A program made the translations under genes and the position numbers. Shown here one piece after another: positions 34,204 to 42,147 of a stretch of DNA of 64,000 nt (its first letter is position 1; each line of letters opens with the position of its first letter). The notes below the pieces were generated by a model. That model worked only from the letters and a program-made list of their open reading frames with translations. It was not told where the DNA came from and searched no databases. This DNA is from Mesobacillus jeotgali (GTDB lineage: Bacteria; Bacillota; Bacilli; Bacillales; Cytobacillaceae): the NCBI RefSeq assembly GCF_002874535.1, contig NZ_CP025025.1:1163526-1227525 (forward strand). The letters run 5' to 3'.

Positions 34204-34548
34204 ATGGGGAATTGGCTGGATTTATGCCTTCTTGTATTTGCGAGCTTTCGTTTGACCAGGTTGATTGTTTACGATACAATCACTGAATTCCTTCGAGCAC
34301 CATTCCACGATATAGTGGAGGAGACATTGGAGGATGGGAGTACGGAAACTTATATAGAAATAAAAGGAGAGGGACTCAAATATTGGATAGGCGAGCTTTT
34401 AAGCTGCCATTGGTGCACTGGTATTTGGGCAACTTCTTTCCTATATGCGGGCTATGCACTGTTGCCGCATCTTTCAATGCCAGTCATCACAGTGCTGGCA
34501 ATTGCGGGAATCGCTTCGGTGATCCAGCATTATTTTATAAAAGACTGA
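34204..34548 (+). CDS. yjcA: DUF1360 sporulation protein YjcA
   Basis: Membrane protein of 114 residues with the DUF1360 signature: an N-terminal helix with FASFRLTRLIVYD, then the central motif LLSCHWCTGIW (about residues 67-77), and C-terminal helices. B. subtilis YjcA belongs to this family and is expressed during sporulation. The ATG follows CAGGTGGTG. Located between the coat genes and a spoVA operon; divergent from cotZ. Confidence 0.85.
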   Translation: MGNWLDLCLLVFASFRLTRLIVYDTITEFLRAPFHDIVEETLEDGSTETYIEIKGEGLKYWIGELLSCHWCTGIWATSFLYAGYALLPHLSMPVITVLAIAGIASVIQHYFIKD

Positions 34549-34636
34549 CATATTAAATTAGTGAGTCCGTCCAGAACCCCATTGAAGATTTGTTCATAAA
34601 CTATCGTATGGACTCTTTAATGAAGGGGTTGTATTC

Positions 34637-34759
34637 ATGGAGGAAAAGCAAAACACGAAAAGCAGCAAGGGTTCTACTGTATCCAAAAGTAATGCTTCAA
34701 CCCGCCGAGTGCGCAAGAAACGTGGCTGTGGCTGCGGGAAAAAGAAAAAACAAGCATAA
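34637..34759 (+). CDS. small basic protein with GCGCGKKKK tail
   Basis: A 40-residue frame beginning MEEKQNTKSS and ending RVRKKRGCGCGKKKKQA, with no membrane segment. It has a GAAGGGG site 8 bases before the ATG and a strong terminator 6 bases after the stop, so it is a complete transcription unit. A longer frame overlaps it in another register but lacks these signals. Its serine/threonine and lysine/arginine content and its neighbours suggest a spore or nucleic-acid-associated peptide; that is inference only. Confidence 0.7.
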   Translation: MEEKQNTKSSKGSTVSKSNASTRRVRKKRGCGCGKKKKQA

Positions 34760-34764
34760 AACAG

Positions 34765-34797
34765 CGTCTGCCAAACTTTCTGGCAGGCGTTTTTTTG
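34765..34797 (+). terminator. terminator of the 40-residue gene
   Basis: CGTCTGCCA (34765-34773) pairs with TGGCAGGCG (34781-34789, one G-U pair), followed by seven T. Confidence 0.9.
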
Positions 34798-35025
34798 TAG
34801 ATTACGTCAAATAGGGAAGGCTATAAAAAGCAATAAGAGAGAGCTTTATTTTATTGAGAGGATGTAAAAGGTCATATTAAGCTCACCAAAGCAAATTTAC
34901 CGCCAAGAAGGCTTAATTATTAATTTTACAACAACTGGAAGAGTAATCAGCTTTAAAAAATTCATAAATTTGGTTTTGGACGTGGAAAATAATTTTATAA
35001 GATGAAGCATAGGAAGGGATTAATT

Positions 35026-35514
35026 ATGAATATGAAACAGGCAGTGAATTTTTTGGCAATATTAATCATGCTCGGAGCCGGCACTGCTGGCTGTACTTCT
35101 TTTGGTAAAACTTCACCAGAGAGCAGGGCATCCATGATCCAGTCTGTCAATCCTGATCCAGGAGCGACAAATGATCTTGAAGAGAAGGATCTAAAACTGG
35201 CTAAAAAGGTAAAGAAAGAAATCGCTGCATTTGATGAGATTTATGATGTTGCGGTCATTGCTGGTAAAAAGGAAGTATTAGTCGCATACAAGGTCAAGCA
35301 TTTAAAGAGGTTCGGCATGAAGCGGATCGAGAAAGAAATCAATAAGATGCTGGAAAAGAATTATCCTGATGAAGACTTCATCGTTTCGAGTGATTATAAA
35401 ATTTTTATTGAGGCGGTCGAGCTTAGGGAGAGAATGAAAGATCCGTCCTTTCCGGATAAAAAAGCAGAGGAACAATTGCAGCGGATTATTTCGTTGAAAA
35501 AAGAATTGACTTAA
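35026..35514 (+). CDS. YhcN/YlaJ-family sporulation lipoprotein
   Basis: A 162-residue lipoprotein. The signal peptide is MNMKQAVNFLAILIMLG, with the lipobox TAGC (Cys about residue 22). The remainder is the YhcN/YlaJ domain (LAKKVKKEIAAFDEIYDVAVI, then KEVLVAYKVKHL). Members are spore inner-membrane lipoproteins made in the forespore. It heads a cluster with spoVAC, spoVAD, spoVAE and a DUF421 gene. The ATG at 35026 has AGGAAGGGA upstream; another ATG at 35002 in the same frame has none. The 230 bp upstream hold no clear promoter that I can name. Confidence 0.85.
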   Translation: MNMKQAVNFLAILIMLGAGTAGCTSFGKTSPESRASMIQSVNPDPGATNDLEEKDLKLAKKVKKEIAAFDEIYDVAVIAGKKEVLVAYKVKHLKRFGMKRIEKEINKMLEKNYPDEDFIVSSDYKIFIEAVELRERMKDPSFPDKKAEEQLQRIISLKKELT

Positions 35515-35529
35515 GAAAGGATGGGTGAA

Positions 35530-36009
35530 ATGGGGGATAAGAAAAAGCAAAAGATGACACCTGAGCAGCAACAATATCAACAGCTTGAACAAAAGCATGA
35601 ACTTAAACGCCCAGTAGTTAAAAATTGCATTAAAGCATTTTTGGTTGGTGGCTTGATTTGTACGATTGGGCAGGCAATAACCTATTTTTATATATACTTT
35701 TTCAATTTTACCGAACAAACAGCTGGGAATCCGACAGTTGCTACGATGATTTTCCTTTCCATGCTGTTGACAGGATTTGGTGTATATGACCATATCGGCC
35801 AATTCGCAGGAGCGGGTAGTGCTGTTCCGGTAACTGGTTTTGGGAATTCTGTTATTGCAGCCGCTATTGAACATCGAACTGAAGGCTTCGTTCTTGGTGT
35901 CGGTGGAAATATGTTCAAATTGGCAGGATCAGTAATCTTATTTGGAGTCTTTGCAGCCTTTGTCGTTGCACTCGTAAAAACTTTGCTGATAATGATGGGA
36001 GTGCTGTAA
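35530..36009 (+). CDS. spoVAC: stage V sporulation protein AC
   Basis: Component of the SpoVA channel that moves dipicolinic acid with calcium across the spore inner membrane. The protein has 159 residues: a cytoplasmic start rich in Gln and Lys (MGDKKKQKMTPEQQQ), then about four membrane helices with the family stretches FLVGGLICTIGQA and GAGSAVPVTGFGNSVI. I prefer the ATG at 35530 (GGATGG upstream), but 35521 is also possible. The spoVAD start follows its stop directly. Confidence 0.94.
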   Translation: MGDKKKQKMTPEQQQYQQLEQKHELKRPVVKNCIKAFLVGGLICTIGQAITYFYIYFFNFTEQTAGNPTVATMIFLSMLLTGFGVYDHIGQFAGAGSAVPVTGFGNSVIAAAIEHRTEGFVLGVGGNMFKLAGSVILFGVFAAFVVALVKTLLIMMGVL

Positions 36010-37023
36010 ATGTTGATTGGAAAGCAGTCATGGCAATTTGCGAACCGGCCTGTCATTGAATCTTGGGGCACATCCGGCGGTCCTTTTGAAGCAGAGGGAA
36101 AACTCGCTGCTGACTTTGATGTCCTTCATGACGATTTATGGATGGGTGAAGACTCATACGAAAAAGCTCATAGGGTTTTACTTGAAGAAGCAATCAAATC
36201 TGCGTTGCAAAAAGGGAACTTCAATAAAGAGGACATGCAATTCATGCTGGCAGGTGATTTAATCAATCAGATCACACCGACGAGTTTTGCGGCAAGGACG
36301 ATGGAAATCCCTTATTTCGGTCTCTTCGGTGCTTGCTCTACTTCTATGGAGGGACTGGCACTGGCATCTTTTATTGTGAACTATCAAGGAGCAAAGAAGA
36401 CGGTAACCGGCGCATCAAGCCACAATTCGGCGGCTGAAAAACAATTCCGCTACCCGACGGAATATGGCGGACAAAAACCACCGACAGCACAGTGGACTGT
36501 TACCGGAGCAGGAGCTGCTGTCGTAACGGACAACTCGAATAAACAGGGGAAAATTGTCACCACGTCTGCCACTATCGGGAAAGTAGTGGATATGGGCATC
36601 TCGGATCCCTTCAATATGGGAGGGGCAATGGCACCTGCAGCCGCGGATACGATCATTGCCCACTTTAAAGATTTGGAGCGTGACCCATCTTATTATGATT
36701 TAGTTGTCACAGGCGATCTAGGAAGGATTGGGCAGGCTACTACATACGAGCTTTTGCAGCAGTCTGGACTGAATGTAACGAGAGAACAATTTCAGGATTG
36801 CGGTTTGATGATTTATAACGATGACCAACCGGTTCAATCAGGAGGAAGCGGAGCTGGGTGTTCGGCATCGGTGTTATATGGCCATTTATTAAACCAAATG
36901 AAAAATGGTGTCTATAAGAAAATACTTGTTGTTGCGACTGGGGCTTTGTTATCACCGCTTTCATTCCAGCAAAAAGAAACCATTCCATGTATTGCCCACG
37001 CTGTCTCAATTGAAATGAACTAG
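36010..37023 (+). CDS. spoVAD: stage V sporulation protein AD
   Basis: Soluble, thiolase-fold SpoVA subunit (337 residues) that binds dipicolinic acid on the outer face of the spore inner membrane. GKQSWQFANRPVIESWGTSGGP is the usual N-terminus, and FGLFGACSTSMEGLALASFIV holds the thiolase-like Cys region. No membrane helix. Its start codon lies immediately after the spoVAC stop; the RBS GGGAGTG is inside spoVAC. Confidence 0.95.
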   Translation: MLIGKQSWQFANRPVIESWGTSGGPFEAEGKLAADFDVLHDDLWMGEDSYEKAHRVLLEEAIKSALQKGNFNKEDMQFMLAGDLINQITPTSFAARTMEIPYFGLFGACSTSMEGLALASFIVNYQGAKKTVTGASSHNSAAEKQFRYPTEYGGQKPPTAQWTVTGAGAAVVTDNSNKQGKIVTTSATIGKVVDMGISDPFNMGGAMAPAAADTIIAHFKDLERDPSYYDLVVTGDLGRIGQATTYELLQQSGLNVTREQFQDCGLMIYNDDQPVQSGGSGAGCSASVLYGHLLNQMKNGVYKKILVVATGALLSPLSFQQKETIPCIAHAVSIEMN

Positions 37024-37038
37024 AAAGGAGGGATTGCT

Positions 37039-37395
37039 TTGCTGCCAATGTTTTTTTGGGCTTTTGTTATCGGAGGCCTGATTTGTGTGTTCGGCCAGTT
37101 GATGTTTGATATCGCCAAATTGACACCAGGACACACGATGAGTCTGCTTGTTGTCATTGGTGCTGTCCTTGATGGATTTGGTCTTTATGAGCCTCTAATA
37201 GATTTCGCCGGAGCAGGTGCTACAATTCCAATCACAAGCTTTGGTAATTCGCTCGTCCACGGCGCACTTCAGGAAGCAGAACAGCACGGATTGGTCGGTG
37301 TCCTGACAGGCATGTTTGAAATCACGAGTTCCGGTATTTCGGCTGCTGTGATTTTTGGCTTTATCGGCGCACTTATTTTTAAGCCAAAAGGCTGA
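37039..37395 (+). CDS. spoVAE: stage V sporulation protein AE (AEb type)
   Basis: Integral membrane SpoVA subunit of 118 residues with three to four helices. [21 protein letters not shown] and [20 protein letters not shown] match SpoVAEb and are paralogous to SpoVAC. Start is TTG at 37039, seven bases after AGGAGGG. Spacing to spoVAD is 15 bp. Confidence 0.93.
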   Translation: MLPMFFWAFVIGGLICVFGQLMFDIAKLTPGHTMSLLVVIGAVLDGFGLYEPLIDFAGAGATIPITSFGNSLVHGALQEAEQHGLVGVLTGMFEITSSGISAAVIFGFIGALIFKPKG

Positions 37396-37419
37396 TACTG
37401 TGTCTAAAGGGATGATCTA

Positions 37420-38136
37420 ATGCCGGATATTCTTAGAACCATCATACGCTCAATAATGCTGATTATAGGCTTGTTCATCATTACAAAGCTTCTTGGGAAA
37501 AAGCAGTTATCGAGTTTGTCATTTTTTGAATATATCGTAGGCATCACTGTAGGAGATATTGCAGGGACATTAGCGATGGATCCTGACTTGAGCTTGAGGG
37601 ATGGGATTGCCAGTATGGTTGTGTGGTCATTCGTCCCTTTGGCGATTTCAACGATTTCCTTAAGAAGCAGAGCATTTCGCAAAATAGTTGAGGGGAAATC
37701 AACTACCTTCATTGAAAATGGCAATATTCTCGAAAAAAATATGCGGAAAGAGAAATACAGTATAGATGAACTCCTGGAGCAGCTCCGCAAAAAAAGTGTA
37801 TTTAAGGTAGCGGATGTGGAGTTTGCTTCGCTGGATTCCAATGGAGAATTGAGTGTTTTATTGAAGAAAGCTAAACAGCCCTTAAGATATGAGGATATTG
37901 CAATTAAAATGGAAGAAGAGTCTGCCCCGGTTTCCGTTCTAGTCGATGGAACATATATTGATGAAAACTTAAAGCGGTTGGGTCTGGATAGGGGTGCATT
38001 GATGGAACAAATCCAGGATAAAGGATATCAGCCACATCAAGTCTTTTATGCAGAAATGGATTCTAGAGGAAACCTCAATGTTGATCTATATGATGAATTT
38101 ATATCCTGCCATTTCCCTGACTTTGATCATGTTTAA
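37420..38136 (+). CDS. DUF421 (YetF-like) membrane protein of the spoVA cluster
   Basis: A 238-residue protein with three N-terminal membrane helices containing KLLGKKQLSSLSFFEYIVGIT and GDIAGTLAM, the DUF421 signature, and a soluble C-terminal part (from about residue 90) with the conserved FIENGNI and a YetF-like C-terminal domain (SVLVDGTYIDENLKRL). In the mobile spoVA2 operon of heat-resistant Bacillus strains a DUF421 protein named 2Duf follows spoVAEb and raises wet-heat resistance. The gene order here is the same, but orthology to 2Duf is inferred. RBS AAAGGGA. Confidence 0.85.
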   Translation: MPDILRTIIRSIMLIIGLFIITKLLGKKQLSSLSFFEYIVGITVGDIAGTLAMDPDLSLRDGIASMVVWSFVPLAISTISLRSRAFRKIVEGKSTTFIENGNILEKNMRKEKYSIDELLEQLRKKSVFKVADVEFASLDSNGELSVLLKKAKQPLRYEDIAIKMEEESAPVSVLVDGTYIDENLKRLGLDRGALMEQIQDKGYQPHQVFYAEMDSRGNLNVDLYDEFISCHFPDFDHV

Positions 38137-38230
38137 TCCATGATTTCTAAATGAATGGGGGCTCGCCCATACATATTCGTTAGGCCTCACATATATTGCT
38201 ATTGAGTAATAAAAAGTGAGGTGAAGAAGA

Positions 38231-38356
38231 ATGGGCTACGGTTGGTGTGGCGGCGGCTACGGCTACGGCGGTGGCGGCTATTATGGTTCCACTTTCGTAT
38301 TGATTGTCGTGTTGTTCATTTTGTTGATTATTGTAGGAGCAAGCTTCTACAACTAA
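38231..38356 (+). CDS. yjcZ: YjcZ-family sporulation protein
   Basis: A 41-residue peptide: a Gly/Tyr-rich start ([20 protein letters not shown]) and one membrane helix ([19 protein letters not shown]). This is the standard build of YjcZ/YjcN-type sporulation peptides. GAGGTGAAGAAG precedes the ATG. A longer frame overlaps it in another register and is not coding. A terminator follows its stop codon. Confidence 0.88.
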   Translation: MGYGWCGGGYGYGGGGYYGSTFVLIVVLFILLIIVGASFYN

Positions 38357-38371
38357 GAGTAAAGAAGGAGG

Positions 38372-38398
38372 AGCTGTTCAAATATGAACAGCTTTTTC
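38372..38398 (+). terminator. terminator of yjcZ
   Basis: AGCTGTTCA (38372-38380) pairs with TGAACAGCT (38384-38392), followed by TTTT. Confidence 0.88.
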
Positions 38399-38491
38399 TG
38401 GTTTAAGCTAACCTGATTTCCACGAGCTTTCTTTCACCATTTTTAGCTTCCTTCATACTATAGAGTAGTTAAAGAAGGAGGCGTGATTTAT

Positions 38492-38746
38492 ATGGATAAT
38501 AATTTCTTCAAGAATATAGAAAAAAAGACTGGCGTAAATATGAATGATGTATTTGAGTTAGCGAATTCACTGCAAAATGCGAACTTTAAAGATGAGCAAA
38601 CTGTAAGAGGCGTAATCCGCCGTGTTTCGAAAATGGCTAACAAACCAGTAAGTAAAGAAATGGAAGACAAGATTGTGGAATCCATTGTCAAGGATGGAAA
38701 ACAGCTTGACTTTGGCCAAATCTCCAAAATGATCAACAAGAAGTAA
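38492..38746 (+). CDS. spoVIF: stage VI sporulation protein F
   Basis: An 84-residue cytoplasmic protein matching SpoVIF (B. subtilis YjcC), needed for late coat assembly and GerE activity in the mother cell. Recognisable stretches are MDNNFFKNIEKKTGVNM, DEQTVRGVIRRVSKMAN and KPVSKEMEDKIVESIV. I use the ATG at 38492; a GTG at 38483 is too close to AAGGAGG. It lies just upstream of the convergent yjcD, whose last codons form part of its terminator. Confidence 0.92.
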   Translation: MDNNFFKNIEKKTGVNMNDVFELANSLQNANFKDEQTVRGVIRRVSKMANKPVSKEMEDKIVESIVKDGKQLDFGQISKMINKK

Positions 38747-38754
38747 TTCTTGAA

Positions 38755-38812
38755 TGCCAAATCAGGACCTGAGTTTATATACCCAGGTCCTGATTTGGCA
38801 TGTTTCTTTTTA
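38755..38812 (+). terminator. terminator of spoVIF overlapping yjcD
   Basis: TGCCAAATCAGGACCTG (from 38755) pairs with CAGGTCCTGATTTGGCA (to 38800), a 17-bp perfect stem, followed by TGTTTCTTTT. The right arm codes for the last residues of yjcD on the other strand. Confidence 0.85.
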
Positions 38813-41093
38813 AGTTGGACAAAAAGCGCGAAGGGTTTGCTTTTCTTCCGCGTCTTCGTTGTGGAACGGAAATGAATAAGTTCTTTTCAGCCCTTGTCAC
38901 CGCTACATAAAGCAGCCGGCGTTCTTCTTCGAGAGGCTGAAGGTCTCCATTGCGATAGGCATCCAAAGCATAATCATGGGGGATGCTTCCGTCTACAGTA
39001 CCAATTATATAAACATTTCCATATTCAAGCCCTTTGGCTCGATGAATGGTACTTAATGTGATGGCGTCAGTTAGGTCCCTGCTGCTCCGTTTAATTTCTC
39101 CGTTCATGGCTGTCATATGGTCAGCATGCTCGATGAATTCTCCGATGGTTTTAAAGTTGCGTGCTGCCACTTTTAAATCCCGGATGTCATCCGATCCCTT
39201 TTCAAGCTGGTTCCCTTCATTTCCGCGCTTTTTGATAAAGTCCTGATATCCAAGGTCCTTTTCGACGATATCAATTGCTGCTACGGGCGACAGGGAAGAC
39301 AGGGAGCGTACAATCGGTATGAGTCTTTTCAATTTTTGTTCCTGGAAGGCAAAGCCTGTTTTTACATGGGTAAGTGCTTCAAGCATGGAACAATCGTTCA
39401 GGATGCTATTCGCCTGTAAATCACGGAAAACCGACTGCTTTAAAAAAAGTGAAGGAAGAATATTTTTGATTGCCTCAGGATCATCGGGATTCTTACTTAG
39501 CCGCAAAAATGCCAGCATACCTTTTACCATGAATCGCTCGTAAAAGGATTCAATATCCTGATCAAGACGGAATGGCAGGCTGGAATTTGCCAGCCTCTCG
39601 AATATTGCGCGGCTAGCTGCATTCGTCCTGAACAGGATGGCGAAATCACCAGGGCGTTCCCCTTGTTCGATTCGCTCTTTGATATCAGTCAGAATCATCG
39701 TTGCCTCTTCTTCTTCATCATAAGGATGGAAGATAACCGGCGGACGCTCCCCTGAAAATTGGGCCCGCATCTCTTTTTCATGGCGAGTGAGATTGGCTGA
39801 AATTAAAGTGTTGGCAGTCTCGACAATCTCATGCGGAGAGCGGTAATTTTGGTTCAAAATGATTAATTTAGTATTTTTGAAATCTGTCTTAAAGTTAAAC
39901 AGATAGGCAGGGTCGCTGCCACGGAATGAATAGATTGACTGGTCATCATCGCCTACAGCGCAAACATTTCCATGCTTGTCAGAGAGCATTTTCATGAGTT
40001 CATATTGAACTTTATTAATATCCTGGAACTCGTCTATTAAAAAATAGTTGAAACGATTTTGATAGTTTTCCAGTACTTCAGGCTTTTCCTTAAATAGCTT
40101 ATAACAGCCGAGAAGCATGTCATCAAAATCGAACAACCTTTGCCTGTCTTTAGCAGCTTCATAGTCTTTATACAGCAAAGCCACCTTTTCTTCCCATGGG
40201 GATTCTGGCTTAACTTCGTGTGGCATGATCATCGTGTTTTTCCATAAACCGATTTGCTGAAGTGCCAGGTCATAGGCAAACTCTTTTTCATCCAGCTGGA
40301 GCTTTCGGCCAGCCTCCTTTAAAATCTGTTCCCGCTGCCATTCTTTTTTCATCAGCTTGTCTGATGACCAATTTTCACGGTCATGAAAACAAAGGATTCT
40401 GTAGAAGATGCTATGGTAGGTGCCAGCAATCAGCTGGTTAACCTTAGCTGGGGACATTCCCGGGTAAAGGGCAATCCGTTTCTTCATTTCAGCGGCAGCC
40501 TTTGCTGTGAAGGTAACAAGCATGATAGAAGCGGGTTCAACTTTTTTCTCTTCAATCATGAAGGCGGTTCTTGCGGTCAGTACTCTCGTCTTTCCACTCC
40601 CGGCACCCGCCAATATTAATAATGGACCATCTATAGAAACAACAGCTTTTTCCTGGTTGCCATCGAAATGGATCCCAGCTTCTTTAAGTTGTTTTAAATA
40701 ATTTATCTTGACCCCTGGCTTAGCCGGTGGGAGCGGATTAAAAGGTAAAGGAATCTTTACTTCCCGTGGAAGTATGAATTTTTCCTCTCTTTCAGCTTCA
40801 GCAGTGATGGAACGGGCCTTCGGGATCCGGAAGCCATTTCGCTCGATATATTCCGCTTCCTCGAAAGGCTGAACGGACGGGGAGGATTCAAATTGTTCAT
40901 TGCAATCCTCTTTTGTGGAGAGGTGATGATAGAAATGGGGCTTGTCCTTAATACCGAGGTAAAGACGGACAGGGCCTCCGCATACGGTACAGGTGAGCAT
41001 CCCTTTTTTTCCGTCATCATAAAGCTTTTGATAATCCTCACGGTTATATCGATCAAGTCTTATTGACTGTTGATTATACTTGGCTGTTTTCAT
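38775..41093 (-). CDS. yjcD: UvrD/Rep-family ATP-dependent helicase YjcD
   Basis: Superfamily 1A helicase of about 772 residues. An N-terminal zinc-binding-like module (CTVCGGPVRLYLGIKDKPHF, then HH) precedes the motor core. Motif I is GAGSGKTRVLTARTA (about residue 165), motif II is FLIDEFQD, motif III is VGDDDQSIYSFRGSDP, motif IV includes LNQNYRSP and motif VI is LLYVAVTRAEKNL. It unwinds DNA 3' to 5' in repair or replication; the exact role of YjcD is unknown. I use the ATG at 41093 (GAGGGAAAAC upstream). The N-terminal module resembles that of CoiA in this window. Confidence 0.9.
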   Translation of the reverse strand: MKTAKYNQQSIRLDRYNREDYQKLYDDGKKGMLTCTVCGGPVRLYLGIKDKPHFYHHLSTKEDCNEQFESSPSVQPFEEAEYIERNGFRIPKARSITAEAEREEKFILPREVKIPLPFNPLPPAKPGVKINYLKQLKEAGIHFDGNQEKAVVSIDGPLLILAGAGSGKTRVLTARTAFMIEEKKVEPASIMLVTFTAKAAAEMKKRIALYPGMSPAKVNQLIAGTYHSIFYRILCFHDRENWSSDKLMKKEWQREQILKEAGRKLQLDEKEFAYDLALQQIGLWKNTMIMPHEVKPESPWEEKVALLYKDYEAAKDRQRLFDFDDMLLGCYKLFKEKPEVLENYQNRFNYFLIDEFQDINKVQYELMKMLSDKHGNVCAVGDDDQSIYSFRGSDPAYLFNFKTDFKNTKLIILNQNYRSPHEIVETANTLISANLTRHEKEMRAQFSGERPPVIFHPYDEEEEATMILTDIKERIEQGERPGDFAILFRTNAASRAIFERLANSSLPFRLDQDIESFYERFMVKGMLAFLRLSKNPDDPEAIKNILPSLFLKQSVFRDLQANSILNDCSMLEALTHVKTGFAFQEQKLKRLIPIVRSLSSLSPVAAIDIVEKDLGYQDFIKKRGNEGNQLEKGSDDIRDLKVAARNFKTIGEFIEHADHMTAMNGEIKRSSRDLTDAITLSTIHRAKGLEYGNVYIIGTVDGSIPHDYALDAYRNGDLQPLEEERRLLYVAVTRAEKNLFISVPQRRRGRKANPSRFLSNLKRNMPNQDLGI

Positions 41094-41313
41094 GTTTTCC
41101 CTCATCTCCGACCAAAAATAGCACAATCTCTATCATAGCAGAATAAGATTTTTAACAAAAGGTGTTTTCGGCATCCATCAACACTTTGTGAATACTTATA
41201 TCCAGGGCTGAAGCCGAAAAAATTTTCATTAGCAGTTTAGTACGGTCATAAACAGGGAAAAGGAAAAGAAGAATATAGTGAGAAAAAAATAATTATACTT
41301 GGGGGATACCAAA

Positions 41314-41646
41314 ATGGGATACATTCTTCCAGTGACAAATTATCAATATATACAATATGCTGAGCGTGAAATAGGGACAGATTATGATCCTTTCCAGATT
41401 AATAAAATTGCAAGGATCCGTAAAGAAGATCCTGTAGAACAGGGGCAGGAACAACAAGAGCAAGCCGTTGCACCAATGCAAAAGCGGAAAGACCATCAGC
41501 CTGTGGCAAGAATGCAGCTGGCAGCCTCTGATATAAGCTTTTCTAATACGGATCGGGTTTATAAAAAGAAGGTAAATCCTTCAGTGGTCAGCCAGGCATA
41601 TGCTGAATTAACAGGAAAAGGAAGGCACTACAGCGAGTCAATCTAA
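41314..41646 (+). CDS. conserved hypothetical protein
   Basis: A 110-residue soluble protein beginning MGYILPVTNYQYIQYAEREI, with a Gln/Glu-rich middle (EQGQEQQEQA) and a basic C-terminus (YKKKVNPSVVSQAYAELTGK). TTGGGGGAT precedes the ATG at 41314. It has its own terminator. The opening motif seems conserved among Bacillaceae proteins at this locus, but I cannot name a family or function. No membrane segment or signal peptide. Confidence 0.65.
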   Translation: MGYILPVTNYQYIQYAEREIGTDYDPFQINKIARIRKEDPVEQGQEQQEQAVAPMQKRKDHQPVARMQLAASDISFSNTDRVYKKKVNPSVVSQAYAELTGKGRHYSESI

Positions 41647-41668
41647 ACTCAGCTGTGGTGCCTTTTTG
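41624..41668 (+). terminator. terminator overlapping the end of the 41314 gene
   Basis: GGCACTACAGC (41624-41634) pairs with GCTGTGGTGCC (41652-41662) with one G-U pair; the loop holds the stop codon. TTTTT follows. Confidence 0.75.
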
Positions 41669-41673
41669 TTATT

Positions 41674-41707
41674 CAAAAAAAACTCCACTCATATAAGAAT
41701 GGAGTTT
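41674..41707 (-). terminator. terminator of yjcG-yjcF
   Basis: On the minus strand AACTCCA pairs with TGGAGTT around a 12-base loop and is followed by eight T. Confidence 0.78.
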
Positions 41708-41715
41708 CAGTAAAT

Positions 41716-42141
41716 TTAAATGAATTTTTTCATCGTTTTATGTGGTATTCCGGCATCCATGAATTCTTCTGATACCGATTCATACCCTAGCCTGGAGTAA
41801 AATGGGATGGCATGTGTTTGTGCGTTCAATTTCAAGGTAGAGATGCCTTGTGACTTGGCATATTCCTCGATTTTATTCATGACCGCGACTCCAGCACCAG
41901 TTTTGCGGTTCTCCTTTAAAACACAAATCCGTTCTACCTTGCCGATTCCGTCCAATACACGGAATCTCCCTGCACCAGCTGCTTTGCGGTTATCATCATA
42001 TAATACAAAATGGACAGAGTCCGATTCGAATTGATCAATTTCTTCTTCTTCCGGTACATTTTGTTCATGAATGAATACAGTCTTTCGTACTTCGAATGCA
42101 TCTGCTAATTCTTGATCGTTGTTTACAATTTTTACTTCCAC
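41716..42141 (-). CDS. yjcF: GNAT-family N-acetyltransferase YjcF
   Basis: A 141-residue GNAT protein. RICVLKENRKTGAGVAVMNKIEEYA contains the acetyl-CoA pyrophosphate loop (ENRKTGAGVAV, about residues 77-87), and LNAQTHAIPFYSRLGYESVSEEF is the C-terminal GNAT element with the conserved Tyr. It is the orthologue of B. subtilis YjcF by sequence and position. It lies 6 bp after yjcG. Substrate unknown. Confidence 0.9.
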   Translation of the reverse strand: MEVKIVNNDQELADAFEVRKTVFIHEQNVPEEEEIDQFESDSVHFVLYDDNRKAAGAGRFRVLDGIGKVERICVLKENRKTGAGVAVMNKIEEYAKSQGISTLKLNAQTHAIPFYSRLGYESVSEEFMDAGIPHKTMKKFI

Positions 42142-42147
42142 GATAGA

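Noticed and set aside
34040-34279. 79-codon minus-strand frame
   Set aside because: Covers the cotZ sigma-K promoter and the start of yjcA on the other strand; no site and no family match.
34590-34814. 74-codon frame
   Set aside because: A different register of the 40-residue gene at 34637-34759, which alone has an RBS and a terminator after its stop.
38221-38406. 61-codon frame
   Set aside because: Out-of-frame reading of yjcZ; the YjcZ frame at 38231 is the family match.
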